From: Rhodamnia argentea
Lineage: Eukaryota; Streptophyta; Magnoliopsida; Myrtales; Myrtaceae
Reading direction: 5' to 3'
Assembly: GCF_020921035.1 (NCBI RefSeq)
Contig: NC_063157.1
Location: 2,232,001-2,296,000, forward strand
Length of the DNA: 64,000 nucleotides
Below the pieces are notes generated by a model that made no database searches, was not told the origin of the DNA, and saw only the letters and a program-made list of their open reading frames with translations. The position numbers were made by a program, and so were the translations under genes. This document shows positions 49,577 to 60,800 of the stretch, piece after piece (the stretch's first letter is position 1; each line of letters starts with the position of its first letter).

Positions 49577-50347
49577 ATGACCGACAGAGTCTTCTCCTCC
49601 ACCAAACCCACCGCCGCCAACGGCGCGGGCGCCACGGCCAACGGCTCGTTCCCCACCACCAAAGGCCAGCTCTACGGCGGCGCCGCCCGCTCCACCTACC
49701 GCCCCCAGCCTGAGAAGAGGAGCCACCGCCGCGGCCGCTGCTGCCGGTGCTGCCTCTGGACCACCGTCGCCTTCCTCGTCCTCCTCTTCCTAATTGCGGT
49801 CGCCGCCGCCGTCTTCTACGTCCTCTACCGCCCTCACCTCCCGACTTTCACCGTCACCTCCTTCAAGGTCTCCTACATAAACGTCACCTCCTCGTCCTCC
49901 ACTGTCAACTCCAAGTTCGACCTCACAGTCTCCGCACGAAACCCCAACAGCAAGCTCGTATACATCTACAGCCCGATTTCGGTCTTGGTCCTCGGCGGGG
50001 ACGGCGACGTCCCCTTGGGCGACGCGACGATCCCGTCCTTCGTGCACGGGAAGAAGAACACGACGGTGCTGAAGGCGTCGATCGGGAGCAACGGCAAGGA
50101 AGTGGACAGCAGTTCCGCGAGCTCGCTGAAGTCGGGTCTGAAGAGCAAGAACGGGCTGGCTTTGAAGATCAGGCTGGACACGAAGGTGAAGGTGAAGATC
50201 GGAGGCCTGAAGACGCCGAGACTCGGAATCCGAGTCACATGCGTCGGAATCAGGGCGACCGCTCCGGCCGCCGGGACGCCGGCGGCGACGGGGAACGCGA
50301 AGTGCAAGGTGGATACGAGGGTCAGGATCTGGCACTGGACGCTTTAG
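49577..50347 (+). CDS. NDR1/HIN1-like protein 6 (NHL6-like, LEA-2 family)
   Basis: Intronless gene for a 256-residue NHL-family protein. The start MTDRVF with YRPQPEKRSHRR matches the NHL6 type. Seen: a Ser/Ala/Gly-rich cytosolic N-terminus, a basic Cys-rich patch (RGRCCRCC, ~53-59), one transmembrane helix (~61-84), YRPHLPTFTV just after it, a LEA-2 domain with the conserved N-P-N in SARNPNSK, and a terminal KVDTRVRIWHW. Such proteins are single-pass type II proteins of the plasma membrane. Arabidopsis NHL6 is linked to abiotic stress and ABA responses; NDR1 relatives act in immunity. An upstream in-frame ATG at 49514 lies in the CT-rich leader and lacks family similarity, so 49577 was chosen. 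Codon use is GC-rich. Confidence 0.92.
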   Translation: MTDRVFSSTKPTAANGAGATANGSFPTTKGQLYGGAARSTYRPQPEKRSHRRGRCCRCCLWTTVAFLVLLFLIAVAAAVFYVLYRPHLPTFTVTSFKVSYINVTSSSSTVNSKFDLTVSARNPNSKLVYIYSPISVLVLGGDGDVPLGDATIPSFVHGKKNTTVLKASIGSNGKEVDSSSASSLKSGLKSKNGLALKIRLDTKVKVKIGGLKTPRLGIRVTCVGIRATAPAAGTPAATGNAKCKVDTRVRIWHWTL

Positions 50348-51384
50348 GAGAGTAAAAAAGTTTACTGTGGTTATATTTTTCTCAGAATATAAAACTTGTC
50401 CAAAAACGATGTTCATTTTTATTTATTTTGTGTGTGTGCATTTTTGTGGTTGGTGACGTGGCGATTGATGGTGTTAGGAGAAAGGAAAATGGGCACTGAA
50501 TGAGTAAATAGAAGTTTTGTCTTTTATATTTTGCCTTTTGGGTTCTGATTTGGAGCTTAGTTCTTGCTTCTTGGTTGTGCGGGGGAAAACAGCTGGCTGA
50601 TTGAAAGATTGATTTGTTCTCGATTGCATTTGTTCTTATCTTGCCCTCGAGTCTCGTTCACTTTGCCCAAATATACGGAAAAAAATTGATTTTCTCTTAA
50701 ATTGTAAAAAAAAAAGGTTGGTAAGATTATCTTTATTTCTGGATACCTTTTATTATTTTATATCTTCTGTTTTGGATTATTTATTGAAAAACTGGAATGG
50801 TGATTTTTCGGGGAGACGTCCAATGATTGGCGTACGCGTGGCATGGGAACGCGACAAGCTGGATGTCCGAATGGATCGTCACTTTCGAAAGTGCGACCTT
50901 CGATTTCGCCGTCCGACGCGTTTGATGAATTTTTTGTAGTGTGGAGATGGCTTTAAGCCTGTGTCGGTGGGGGCGGATTCCATTCGGTTTCTCATTTCTC
51001 GCCGTACCGTTTAACGCTGTAAAAGAAATGGAATCAAAATGCTCATGTCCGCCTACTTATGTTATGGTGCCTTTGGAGCTCTAAAATTTCGGAATTGTCT
51101 TTTTTTTTTAGAGCTTTTGGCATTTCCAAACTCCTTTGAATGCCCTTGGCCTAATGCAAGTTCTTGGATTTTAAGCGTTTTTGGAATGCTACTTTACCGT
51201 CGCTAAACTTTCGAAATTCTGGTTTACCCCCGCATGCCCCCATGCCGAGCCTCGCCAAGGATGAGGTAGCATGACCCCTAGCGGGCCTCATTGAGATTGC
51301 TTGAGGTAGTGCGATCTTAGCGACAATCGCTGACGCTAGATCCGATTTATCGGCATCTAGTGGTTACAAGTAATTTTTTTTATT
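50348..51384. other. NHL6-like 3' UTR and intergenic DNA
   Basis: Terminal UTR sequence follows the stop; aatataaaa near 50387 could serve as a poly(A) signal. No gene is recognised in the rest. A tgccgagcctcgcc phrase near 51242 is of a type common in plant non-autonomous transposons. Confidence 0.35.
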
Positions 51385-52860
51385 TGTTTTGTTTAAAATT
51401 ACACTTGACAAATGGGTGGGTTGGGTAATAAATAGTCCGACCCAAATTAACCCAATGACCCATTATGATTCATTTATGCATAGTATGAATTTTTTGACCC
51501 ATACCCGACCCATCCCATATACTTTTATACATTTAATTTTAAATAAAAATATAAATTTTCTTCTTTTTATTTCTTTTAAAAATGTGATTTTATTTGTTTT
51601 ATTCGAGTTTTTGTAATTTCTTTTCTTTTAATTTTTTTTCTTTTCTTTCTTCTAAGATCAGCGACGGCCGCCCAGCGGTTGCTAACCATAGGCAACGTCC
51701 AATGTCATGGGCGAGGGCCCCCCACCTCCGCCGCCCACCCGCCCGCCCCTCTTCAACCAACATCTACGACTCATCTCCGCCATAGCGGGTTCGGATCTCC
51801 TCGTGTACTTGTGAACTAACTTTCGAGATCGTAGGAAGATCATTGTACAATGACTCTTGAAAAGATTAGATCGTTCATGGTTGATATGATCCTTCATAGA
51901 GCTCTCTTTGTAGGAGTATTGGAAAATAGGTCCTAAGCAAGACTTTAAAAGGTTTAAAGAGAGACAGGGGAAGGTACTCCCTGATATGGTAGAGTGATGT
52001 CCCAGTAAGTTATTTATGTATTCCCTCTCTCTAGAGAAGAAAAACATTCGGAAGGAACTTAGGGGCGGTAGGCGGGGAAGGTAGACCCTAGGTAGACTTC
52101 GGTAGACGACTACTTGGTAGGCTGGTATAGTAGCCATCCACGCTGGGAGTCATGCTAGGAGCTTGCTCCAGGTTTTCCACTAACAAGAGGGTGATATTGG
52201 AAAATAATTATTTCTTCTCCTCGTTCACTTTCTTTTTATTTTGTTATTTTGCTCTCCCTCATTCTTTAGATGAATGCCCAGTTCAACTTGGAGAGAAAAT
52301 CGACGAATAGTCGCACCATGCACGATCCCGATTCAAAACGCTTTGATTCATTCTCTCGCCAATTAGAACACCGAATTTGACGGCGAACCGTCCCAATCTC
52401 GAACACCTCGAGTTGAGAGAATCGCATGTATCAAAAGAAAAGGGGGAGGAGGAAAGCCACGGGAAGAACAAGCGATGGTGGTGCTTGGTTTAAAGGTTCA
52501 GAGGTGTAGATCATAGACCAATACAACCACATAATAAATTGACAGCGGCAGGTGATTGGCAACCGGCCGACGGGACAACCCTAGCCGGCTTCGTAAGGAA
52601 AAAGAAAGCAAAAAAAAAAAAAAATGTAAAAAGATAAGTGAAAGAAGAAAAAAAAAGAGAAAAAGAAAGAAAAAAAAGTCAAAAAAAGGATAGAAACCTT
52701 TGAATTGGCTGTTTAGGTGGATTATAAATGGGTTCATAATGGATCAATTTATAACCCATTTATATTGGTCTGCTAAGTTTGTTATGACCCATTTATTACC
52801 CATTTAAATGCTTGTTGATTATTATATGGGTTTAGAACCCATTTTGATAGGTCTATTTAA
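51385..52860. mobile_element. Composite element with inverted AACCCA-rich arms
   Basis: The left arm (51400-51520) is rich in gacccat/aacccaat words. The right arm (52715-52850) carries them inverted (aaatgggttcataatgg, cccatttattacccattt). Inside each arm is a polypyrimidine/polypurine tract (51590-51655, 52605-52690), then ggcaacgtcc (51690) matching ggcaaccggc (52558) inverted. The centre (51800-52500) resembles nothing I know. The nesting suggests a large TIR element carrying foreign DNA. The exact borders are uncertain. Confidence 0.45.
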
Positions 52861-54085
52861 AATGAAATACATAAAATATTTTACATGTCTAATTTTTCCC
52901 AAACAACATTTAGACTAAAGTTGATTACTAAGGCACTTTTCAATTATACTCTATCAAACACTATTTTCATTTCGAAAAAAAATCATTTAACATAAAGTCT
53001 TAGCATTTCCTCGAAGGCTTTCCCAAAATGCCAAACCAAATGTAGCCTTAATGCAGAATGATGCTAGTTATGATAATGCTAGACTTTGAATTAGGGAAAA
53101 TTTCAACTAAGGATAGTGTACCTTATCTCAAGTAAAGGTATGAAACGACAAATTTGGTCTCAAATAAGGCCCCATGCTTAATTACTAGTTAAATTTTAAT
53201 ATGCATTTTTTGGTCGAAAGGTAAATCTTAATATGATCTGGGGCACTTTCGTCCAAAATCCTTTTTGTTTATTTTTTTTTCCTTCTTCCTTTCTTTTTTT
53301 TCCCTTCCTTTCTTTGTCTATGTTAACATTTTTTTTCTTTTCTTCTTCCTTCTTCCTCCCACTACGCCTTGGAGGACCATCCTCCGCGCCCTCTCCTGCC
53401 TCAATTGCGGCTTCCTCGCAAGAGCGTCCTTGATGAGCTCACAACTCGTGTTTGCTGTGGCCACCTTGACGAAGCGCTGTGCACTATTTCTGTAGTTGAT
53501 GGCTTCAGCCTCAACGCCGCCGAAATTGTACAGGCATGACGGCCACCTTTGAGCCTCAGTCGACAGAGTCCGCCTCGACGAGTGCCAGAGCAGTAGCCTA
53601 GAAGAGGAAAGGACAATGGACCTTCACGCAATCTTAATTATCGAATCCTAATTACATTTTCGGGTATTTGAATGGACGTTCAAGAACAAAGGATGTCAGA
53701 ATGGGCCGGGGCTTGGTTCCAAGCCCAAGTTCAGGGCCCATCGACTATTGTGAATTGCACGCTACATCAGATCAGGATGCACTTCCTTTTGTGTGCTCAC
53801 GAGGACTCTGTCCGGCAAGATGAACATTAGCGCCTCCCTGAACCGAGAGGGCGACAAACATATCCGCGAGTGGCTGTCAATCGACTTCACGCAATCTTCC
53901 TTGCATTCCACAACTCTTTATGACATTAAAGAGAATCAAGACTGAGAATACGACGACTTAGTTACACCACCAAGTTCCATAAAGCGAGCTTTTTCGAGTC
54001 TACCGACCTCCAATCACAGAAAGTAGAATGCTGAATCTGCATTGGATGATTTGTTCGCCATGGGATACGTCGGAAACAGGAAACA
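52861..54085. other. Intergenic DNA with one coding-like patch
   Basis: AT-rich except for 53370-53600. There a minus-strand frame reads NYRNSAQRFVKVATANTSCE and stays open for ~60 codons, but I recognise no family and see no start or flanking exons. It may be a gene fragment. Confidence 0.3.
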
Positions 54086-56482
54086 TCAGTTGCTGAGTTG
54101 AAGGAATCTCTGTGCCATGGGATGCTTGGCTTCAGAGAGTCGATCGGGAGTTAAAACTTCGACCAGCTCACCGCTCACTAGGAGGCAAACTATGTCGGCA
54201 ATCCTCTGAATTTGCTTGATGCTGTGCGAAACTATTATGGTAGTCAATCCTCGAGTCTTCTTCAGCTTCACTATCACGTCCTCGATGTTTTGGGTTGAAA
54301 TTGGGTCCAACGCGCTCGTCGGCTCGTCCAGCAGAAGAACCTTTTTTGAGAAGAAAGCACCTTTAGTTATCGACAATGAGAGTATGCATGATCTTTCGAT
54401 GGACAAGATGGGAAATGCTGGCTCACCTCGGGTTCGTTAGCTAGTGTCCTTGCGAGTGCCACTCTCTGGGCCTGGCCAACAGAGAGCTCTGAGCCGCCTC
54501 TGCTGAAGAGAGAGGAATCGAGGTCGGCAAGGTTCAGCAACTTGTACACTTCACCGTCGCTCAGCTTCTTCCCCCTCAGTTGTGGTCCATATCTGACGTT
54601 ATCCGCAACTGTGCCTGAAAGTTTGCGGCTTGATGTAAGCTTTCGAGAATATTAAGACAGTGGCACGGCATAAAAACGCGATTCTAGAAGAATCATATCG
54701 ATGGAATTGTACGTCTACAATTGGTCTTCACTTAATCCACTAGATCTATTCATCTGGCATTTGTCTGTTGTCTAGCTTTATTCTTCCTAAAAATGAGAAC
54801 CCCTCCAACACCAAAAGAATAAAGAACCATCACCTTTCAAGCCCATAAAGCTTCGGTGCACAGAAGGTCTCAAGTCGACATAAATTAATTTAGCGAGAGA
54901 CCTAATGTAAGCCAGAAGAATTCTAATTCACATTGCTAACTTGGGATGCAATAGACAAGACTTTGTAGTGTTACTGAATGGGAACATGGCAAAAAATGAC
55001 CACCAAAGACAGATTAGCTTCCGCTCCACAGATATTCAATTCACATCAGTAAGACGAAATCAAGTAATTTAAGAACTCTATGCAGTTGAGGAAATACCAT
55101 CTCTGCTCTTGGATTGACACCACTCGACCACATTCGCATAAAATTAAGAGTACTAGATAGAATCAATATGCCTCTGAATCATATAGAGGACTTTGGGTTC
55201 TTTTTTGCATGTTGTTTAGGACCAGAAAAAAATAACAAGTTGAACCAGCAACAGCATAGATTAGTTGAGCCTCAATTGGATTCACCTCTTAACTTCTAAT
55301 TTTCCCTCATTTGAGAGCTGCAAATCCTAGAAGTCATGTGAAGGATTTGCAGTGTTTAAGCTTATCCAAAAAGGCAAAACAGAAAGGATGGGACAAACAC
55401 TTTTGACATTAATCTCCCGTCACAACGACAGCCAAACTAGTCGTTTTGGTTTCGATTGTGAATTCTTATAGGCAGAGAATACTATTCAATGCAGAAAGTT
55501 ACATCAAAAGCAAACTCTATTTATCCTGTTAAGATCATAGTTCTCAATAACAAGTCTGAATTATATTGATGTAGAAACTCTCCGATTTTCTTCCAGTAGC
55601 AACACCAAGAACGCCTGATATAAACAGCAACAGTCACCTGGGAAATAATACATGTGTGGCCTTTTTTCTATCCCTTGATTCACAGATGATCACTTCAAAA
55701 TGCAGGCCAGGAAACACTTGATGATTTCCGGAAGGAAGTCAAGTTACCATGTCAATTTGTATACCAATTTTATCAATCAATCTCAACATGTTGAAAGAAT
55801 GATAATCAAAATCCTGAATGACATGAATGAATCGACTTCAACTTTCCGAATCCCTCACAACACCGAGAAGGCAGAGGAAACAAAAAAAACTACAACTTTC
55901 TCACTCTTTCCTCCACTAACATTCGATGCCATCACTAGTCACAAATACAACACACCAGCAATGGAATTCCACAAAATTATACCTTCAAACATCACAGGAA
56001 GCTGAAACAGCATCCCGACTTTCCGCCGAAGGCTGAGCACGTCGAGATTCTTAATGTCCTCGCCATCCAAGAACACGGTGCCGGACGGCGGCTCCCACAG
56101 CCGGTTCAGGGCCCTCAGGAGCGTGGACTTGCCACTCCCGCTCGGCCCGATGATGCCCACGACCTTCCCTTGCGGGATCTCCAGGTTGATCCCGCTCAGG
56201 ATGGGGACCTCAGCATCGGAAACCTTGGTCAGGCCTCGGATCTCGAACTTGGCCCGGTCATCCTTGACGTTGTCGTCCACGTCCACGACGAGCAAGTGCT
56301 CTTGAGCCTGCGCATCTGAAAAGGGGTTCGCCACAAAACACAGAATCACCCACAGAAATTTTTTTTTTTTTTCAAGATTCCGGCCCATCAAACCATCGAA
56401 AAAGCACAAGAAAAACGGAAGTTGAAGGCGAACTCGGCGTACCCGGAGATGGATCGGGTTGATGGATTGAAGCTGCAAGCAT
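54086..56482 (-). CDS. ABCI17: ABC transporter I family member 17 (STAR1-type ATPase)
   Basis: Nucleotide-binding subunit of a bacterial-type ABC transporter. The rice orthologue STAR1 pairs with membrane protein STAR2/ALS3 for aluminium tolerance; that partner is not in this window. Four exons join in frame to 271 codons: 56443-56482, 55983-56315, 54427-54614, 54086-54340. Seen: Walker A GPSGSGKST (~70-78), Q-loop MLFQLP, signature LSVGQAQR (~168-175), Walker B with D-loop VLLLDEPTSALDP (~188-200) and switch His in VSHS (~226). There is no membrane segment, as expected for a half-transporter ATPase. Length matches the family (~263). The short first exon has no targeting peptide that I can identify. 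Intron 2 is long (~1.37 kb). The acceptor of exon 4 is purine-rich (aaaaaag), which is unusual but keeps the conserved frame. Confidence 0.94.
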
Positions 56483-57851
56483 TGTTGCTTCGCTGTCGCC
56501 CAGATGGAGAAGTCAGAGGAAGTTGGAGGGGCTCTTGTAGGCTCTGCGTGTAGCGTAAATGTTTGCTTTTCTGATGGATTCTCAGAGGAGCATATAAACT
56601 AAGTACCGATGAAGCCTGACCCAGTATTTCCATCGGGGTCGATTTCTTGTGGGGGAGGAGATTGACCAGTGGAGTGATATTCGTTCACCGGATGAACCTC
56701 CCCCACTTGAGATGGATTCAAGGTTGTAAACGTGGGCATTGTCGTACTCTTGCGGTCCTTGGTCTGACGTCGGCGCTTTATTAAAGTGTGCTGACAAACA
56801 CGTCGAAGTCGCTTTCTGGGGGAAGGGGGGATCACCCCGGTTCCACTCAGTACTAACTACCCACTATCCGTAGTACCGTACCAATGAAGAGCATGGGAAT
56901 TTTCTCTGCCTAATCCCACTTACTCATTTAAAGCATCTACTCTTTCTTTCTTTAAGTGTGTTCAGATAAGGTTCTAATCCACTTGCTCATTTAATGCATT
57001 TGCTCTCTTTTGAAGCGTGTTTAGATTAAAGCTTTTTTCACTTGGGCTCCGTTCGTTTATTTATAGTTTTGGGTTTGGGCCTTCTTTTGGTTATTTTATA
57101 GTTTTGGGTTTCGTGTGGACTGGGCTCATCGAATATTAAATAAAAATTAAAAATTAAAAGTAATATTAATGTGTTAAATAAGCCCAATCTGAGCGACATT
57201 TGGGCCTTTTTTTTAGGAAAAATTTTAAAAAAGGACCTCAAATGTTCTCATTTTCATAAATAAGGACCTAATTAATGCTTATGCTCTTAGTTATTGATTG
57301 CTTTCTATGCCCTAATTGCATGACTTACGCATTCGAACTTTTGACGTGTAGCTTAGGAGGACAATTAGAGATTAATTAGGCTAGTCATGGTTGAATTTCA
57401 TTAATGAATTTCTCGGGCGATTTAGACTGTCTTGAGTTTTAATCGCATTGCACGAGTAGGTCGCATTTCTCGAACCGACTCTTCATTCGATTGGTTGTTT
57501 CCGTAGACGAATGTATCCGTTTGATTGGCCTTTATGCCAATCAATCAGAATCGGCGTCGAAGGCAGTGCTCGAGGAGGTGGCGATCGAGAATGTCCGCGA
57601 TCGATGGGTGGAGATCCCCATGTCTTTGAGTCGAATCACTTTGGATAACTAATTTCCTAGCTTAAAACAGATGATATCTCATTTTGGAAGGATTTTTATT
57701 TTCCTTAATTTCGAATGCCATGAAAAATACCATGGGCATATCCGCCGCCGCATTGTGCTTCTTTTCCTCCCTCGTTCAAACACTCCCTCGCGCCCTCGCT
57801 CGCTCCCCACACGCACACGCACACTCTCTCTCTCGATCTCCATCGATCTTC
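56483..57851. other. Region between divergent ABCI17 and RHD3-2
   Basis: Both promoters must lie here. Two related ~60-bp stretches near 56929-57040 (catttaaagcatctactctt and catttaatgcatttgctctc) are tandem copies. A plus-strand CT-rich leader with CA repeats (57800-57822) precedes the RHD3-2 start. The RHD3-1-type upstream blocks are absent. Confidence 0.4.
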
Positions 57852-60800
57852 ATGGGTAATTGCTCGATTCTTCAAGTATCGTCGCTTGATTCGAGTTTAA
57901 TCAGGTTACTCGTATTGCTGAACTCGCTCTTCACAACGCTTCTTCTCAATCAGGTGCTCCATCCTCCTCTTCGACTGCTTCCGAGGGCCTCCCTCGATCA
58001 TTCAAGCCATCAGCAACCGGTATTTTCTTGAATCCCATGCCTCCGATGCTTTGCTGGCGTGTCAAACTCGTCTGTGTATTCCTCAGATAGCTCTCCTCCT
58101 ACCCAAATCATACACGGCGACGGGACATTCGACATCGTGGCACTACAGAATCTGATCGATGATCTCAACGTGAGCGAATGTGGCCTTTCTTACAACGTAG
58201 TGTCCATAATGGGTCCTCAGAGCAGCGGTGTGTACTTTTTTTCCCTATAACATTGACTACATCAAAAGTTTTTGTAAGCGCCAAACTTATTCTATTGTCC
58301 TGTTTCATGTTTGACAGGGAAGAGCACCTTGTTAAACCAACTCTTCGGCACCAACTTTAGAGAGATGGATGCCTCCCAAGGGAGGCATGTCTATAAACCA
58401 TCTGGTAGCTCACTCTCTCTAATGAAGGATTTGGGTTACCAGAGTCTAAAACCAGTTTCGTAATTTTTCCAGGTTCCGGACCACCACAGGTGTGTGGCTG
58501 GCCAAAGCTGCCGGCATTGAACCGTGTACTCTGGTTATGGACTTGGAGGGGAGTGATGGAATGGAAAGAGAAGTGAGTAGTACATTTCCTAGATGATTTT
58601 ACATGGGGATATAATAGCTTATTTTGTCCATGTTCAGCGACTTAGCTTCATCCATAAGTTCTATTTGGTACCTCCCGTATTATCTTATCTTCCTTTTCCA
58701 CATTTGTATGTCTTGGCCCATCTTACTAACCCAGAAGATCGATTTCTGTGTAGCTTACGCTCGTTGAAATTTACAATTAGCATTCTCTCAGCTTCTTAAC
58801 CGGTCTCATCTTTATTCAGGATGATACTGCTTTTGAAAAGCAGAGTGCTCTTTTCGCTTTTGCTGCCTCCGATACAGTGCTCATAAACATGTGAGTCTTT
58901 TGCTTTGCTCTAGTGAGATACCGTTTCTGCAATGTTCTCTACGAGGTTGTTGCTTTTGTATTTTCCTAGTGCCCCCTTAAGCATCGTTTTCATAGGTGGT
59001 GTCATGAAGTTAGCCTTTACCAAGCTGCCAACTGGCCTCTTCTGGAAACTGTGTTCCAGGTATATCTTGTCTTCTTGCGTTTAGGACAAGCTAAATGTTA
59101 AGTTCTAAGAGTTAACAATGATTTGTGACTCTTCTTGAAGGCCATGATGCAGTTGTTTAGTTCTCGGAAAACAACTCTAGTGTTTGTAATACGGGATCAA
59201 GAAGGGGTTGGTACCTCTACTTAATCATGTTTTCATTTTGGATTGTGATGGTTTTTATCTGCTTGTTTTGGCTGCATCTGGTAAGTTTCACCGATCTGAA
59301 TTGATTCTCTTTACATGCGCTCTGGTTTTACTTTTTATCCAGATTCCTCTGGAAACAATGGAACCTATATTGAGAGAGCGTGTGCAGAAGGTGAGGGCTA
59401 TTGCATTTCCTGTTGAAAAATCGACTTTGTAAGGTTTTTTCCTGGTTTCATTTAGTATTTGCCTGCAGATATGGGACACAGTTCCTAAGCCACAAGCGCA
59501 CGCGGAAACTCCTCTCAGTGAATTTTTTAATGTAGGTGGTTCCATGCTTGTATGTGTTCCTCTCTATAATTTGTTTTTGCCTCTAATTGTCATAATGAAG
59601 TTCATCCTGATGACTCTTTTCTGCTTTCCAGGTTGAGGTTGTCGCTCTTTCTAGTTATGAATGGGAGGAAGAGCAATTTAAAGAGGAGGTATACCTACCT
59701 TGCATCACATGGAAGAATATTTGGATATTGAGTACGATTGCCCAGTTTTTATGTTGGCTTTGTTGTTGTGTTTGGACAATATTTTTAAATGCTGCAGTGG
59801 GCGCCCTTTCCTTCACGACGGTTGAGAGAGAAGCATTTTTCTGGTTTTTCTTTCATCGTAGAAGAAAACTTCATGCCTTCTTCTCATATTGAACAGACGT
59901 GCGAAACTGCCAAGTAACTTTCCTTTGATGTTTTCTTCCAAGTAACTGCCAAGTGCAGTTATTTCTTTGGTAAAGGACTGGGATAGCCTACATTGGTGGA
60001 CCACAGTACTCCCATAGTCCCATAAAACCCAATAGATGGATATGTTCTTTAAGAGAGCAGGTTTGCTCTTTCATGAAAAAAATGAAAAGAAAAAAGAACG
60101 AATCGGCTATTGAGTATTGTTTAAGACAAAACTTTAGTCCTAATAAGTGATAAGTTTTGGAGTATTTGTGGAAATGCCTCTCGTTATTGACAGCTATTTC
60201 TTATATTTCACTCTTTCTTATAATCGTTAGATGCTCCGCTAAGAACAGAAATTTGTTATTGAGAGCATGACATGAAGAAAGGAAGAGGTCGGCTGAAACT
60301 TACCTGGGGGAAAGTCGTAAAACAAGATTCAATGAAGTGGGAAAAAGATTGACGTACGGTTTGTCTTAGGACGGAGTGGAGGGAAGCAATTACCATTGTG
60401 GAGGGGTAGAAGTCCTACGTTCCAAACTGTCCTTTTTAGTCTTTTTTTCCTATATATTTTTATTTTTATATATTTATTGTTATATAACTATTTCTTTTCT
60501 CTCAATCGGTCTTGCTTTTACTTTATTGATTTTTGGGTTTATCGATCGCCGAACCCAACTAGTTTGGGATAAAGGTGATGTTGATGTTGATGTTATACTC
60601 CATTTCATCTTCCTTTGCTCTTTTGTGGAATTTGGAGCATTGGTTTCCGAATGGATTATGCCTTTTATCTGTATTGATTTTTTTGCATGTGGTTGAATTC
60701 CCTTGGACGAAAAGGTGGCCAGCCTTAGACAGCGGTTCTTCCATCCTAGCGCAACTGGTGGGCTCGTAGGAGATCGAAAGGGAGTAGTTCCTGGTTCGGG

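Noticed and set aside
49747..50416. Long open frames overlapping the NHL6-like gene in other frames and on the other strand
   Set aside because: They are by-products of GC-rich codons and show no protein family features.
51090..53040. Possible outer TIR pair around the 51.4-52.9 kb element (gcatttcc and aaatgcc words)
   Set aside because: Only short matches exist between the two sides; not enough to claim inverted repeats.
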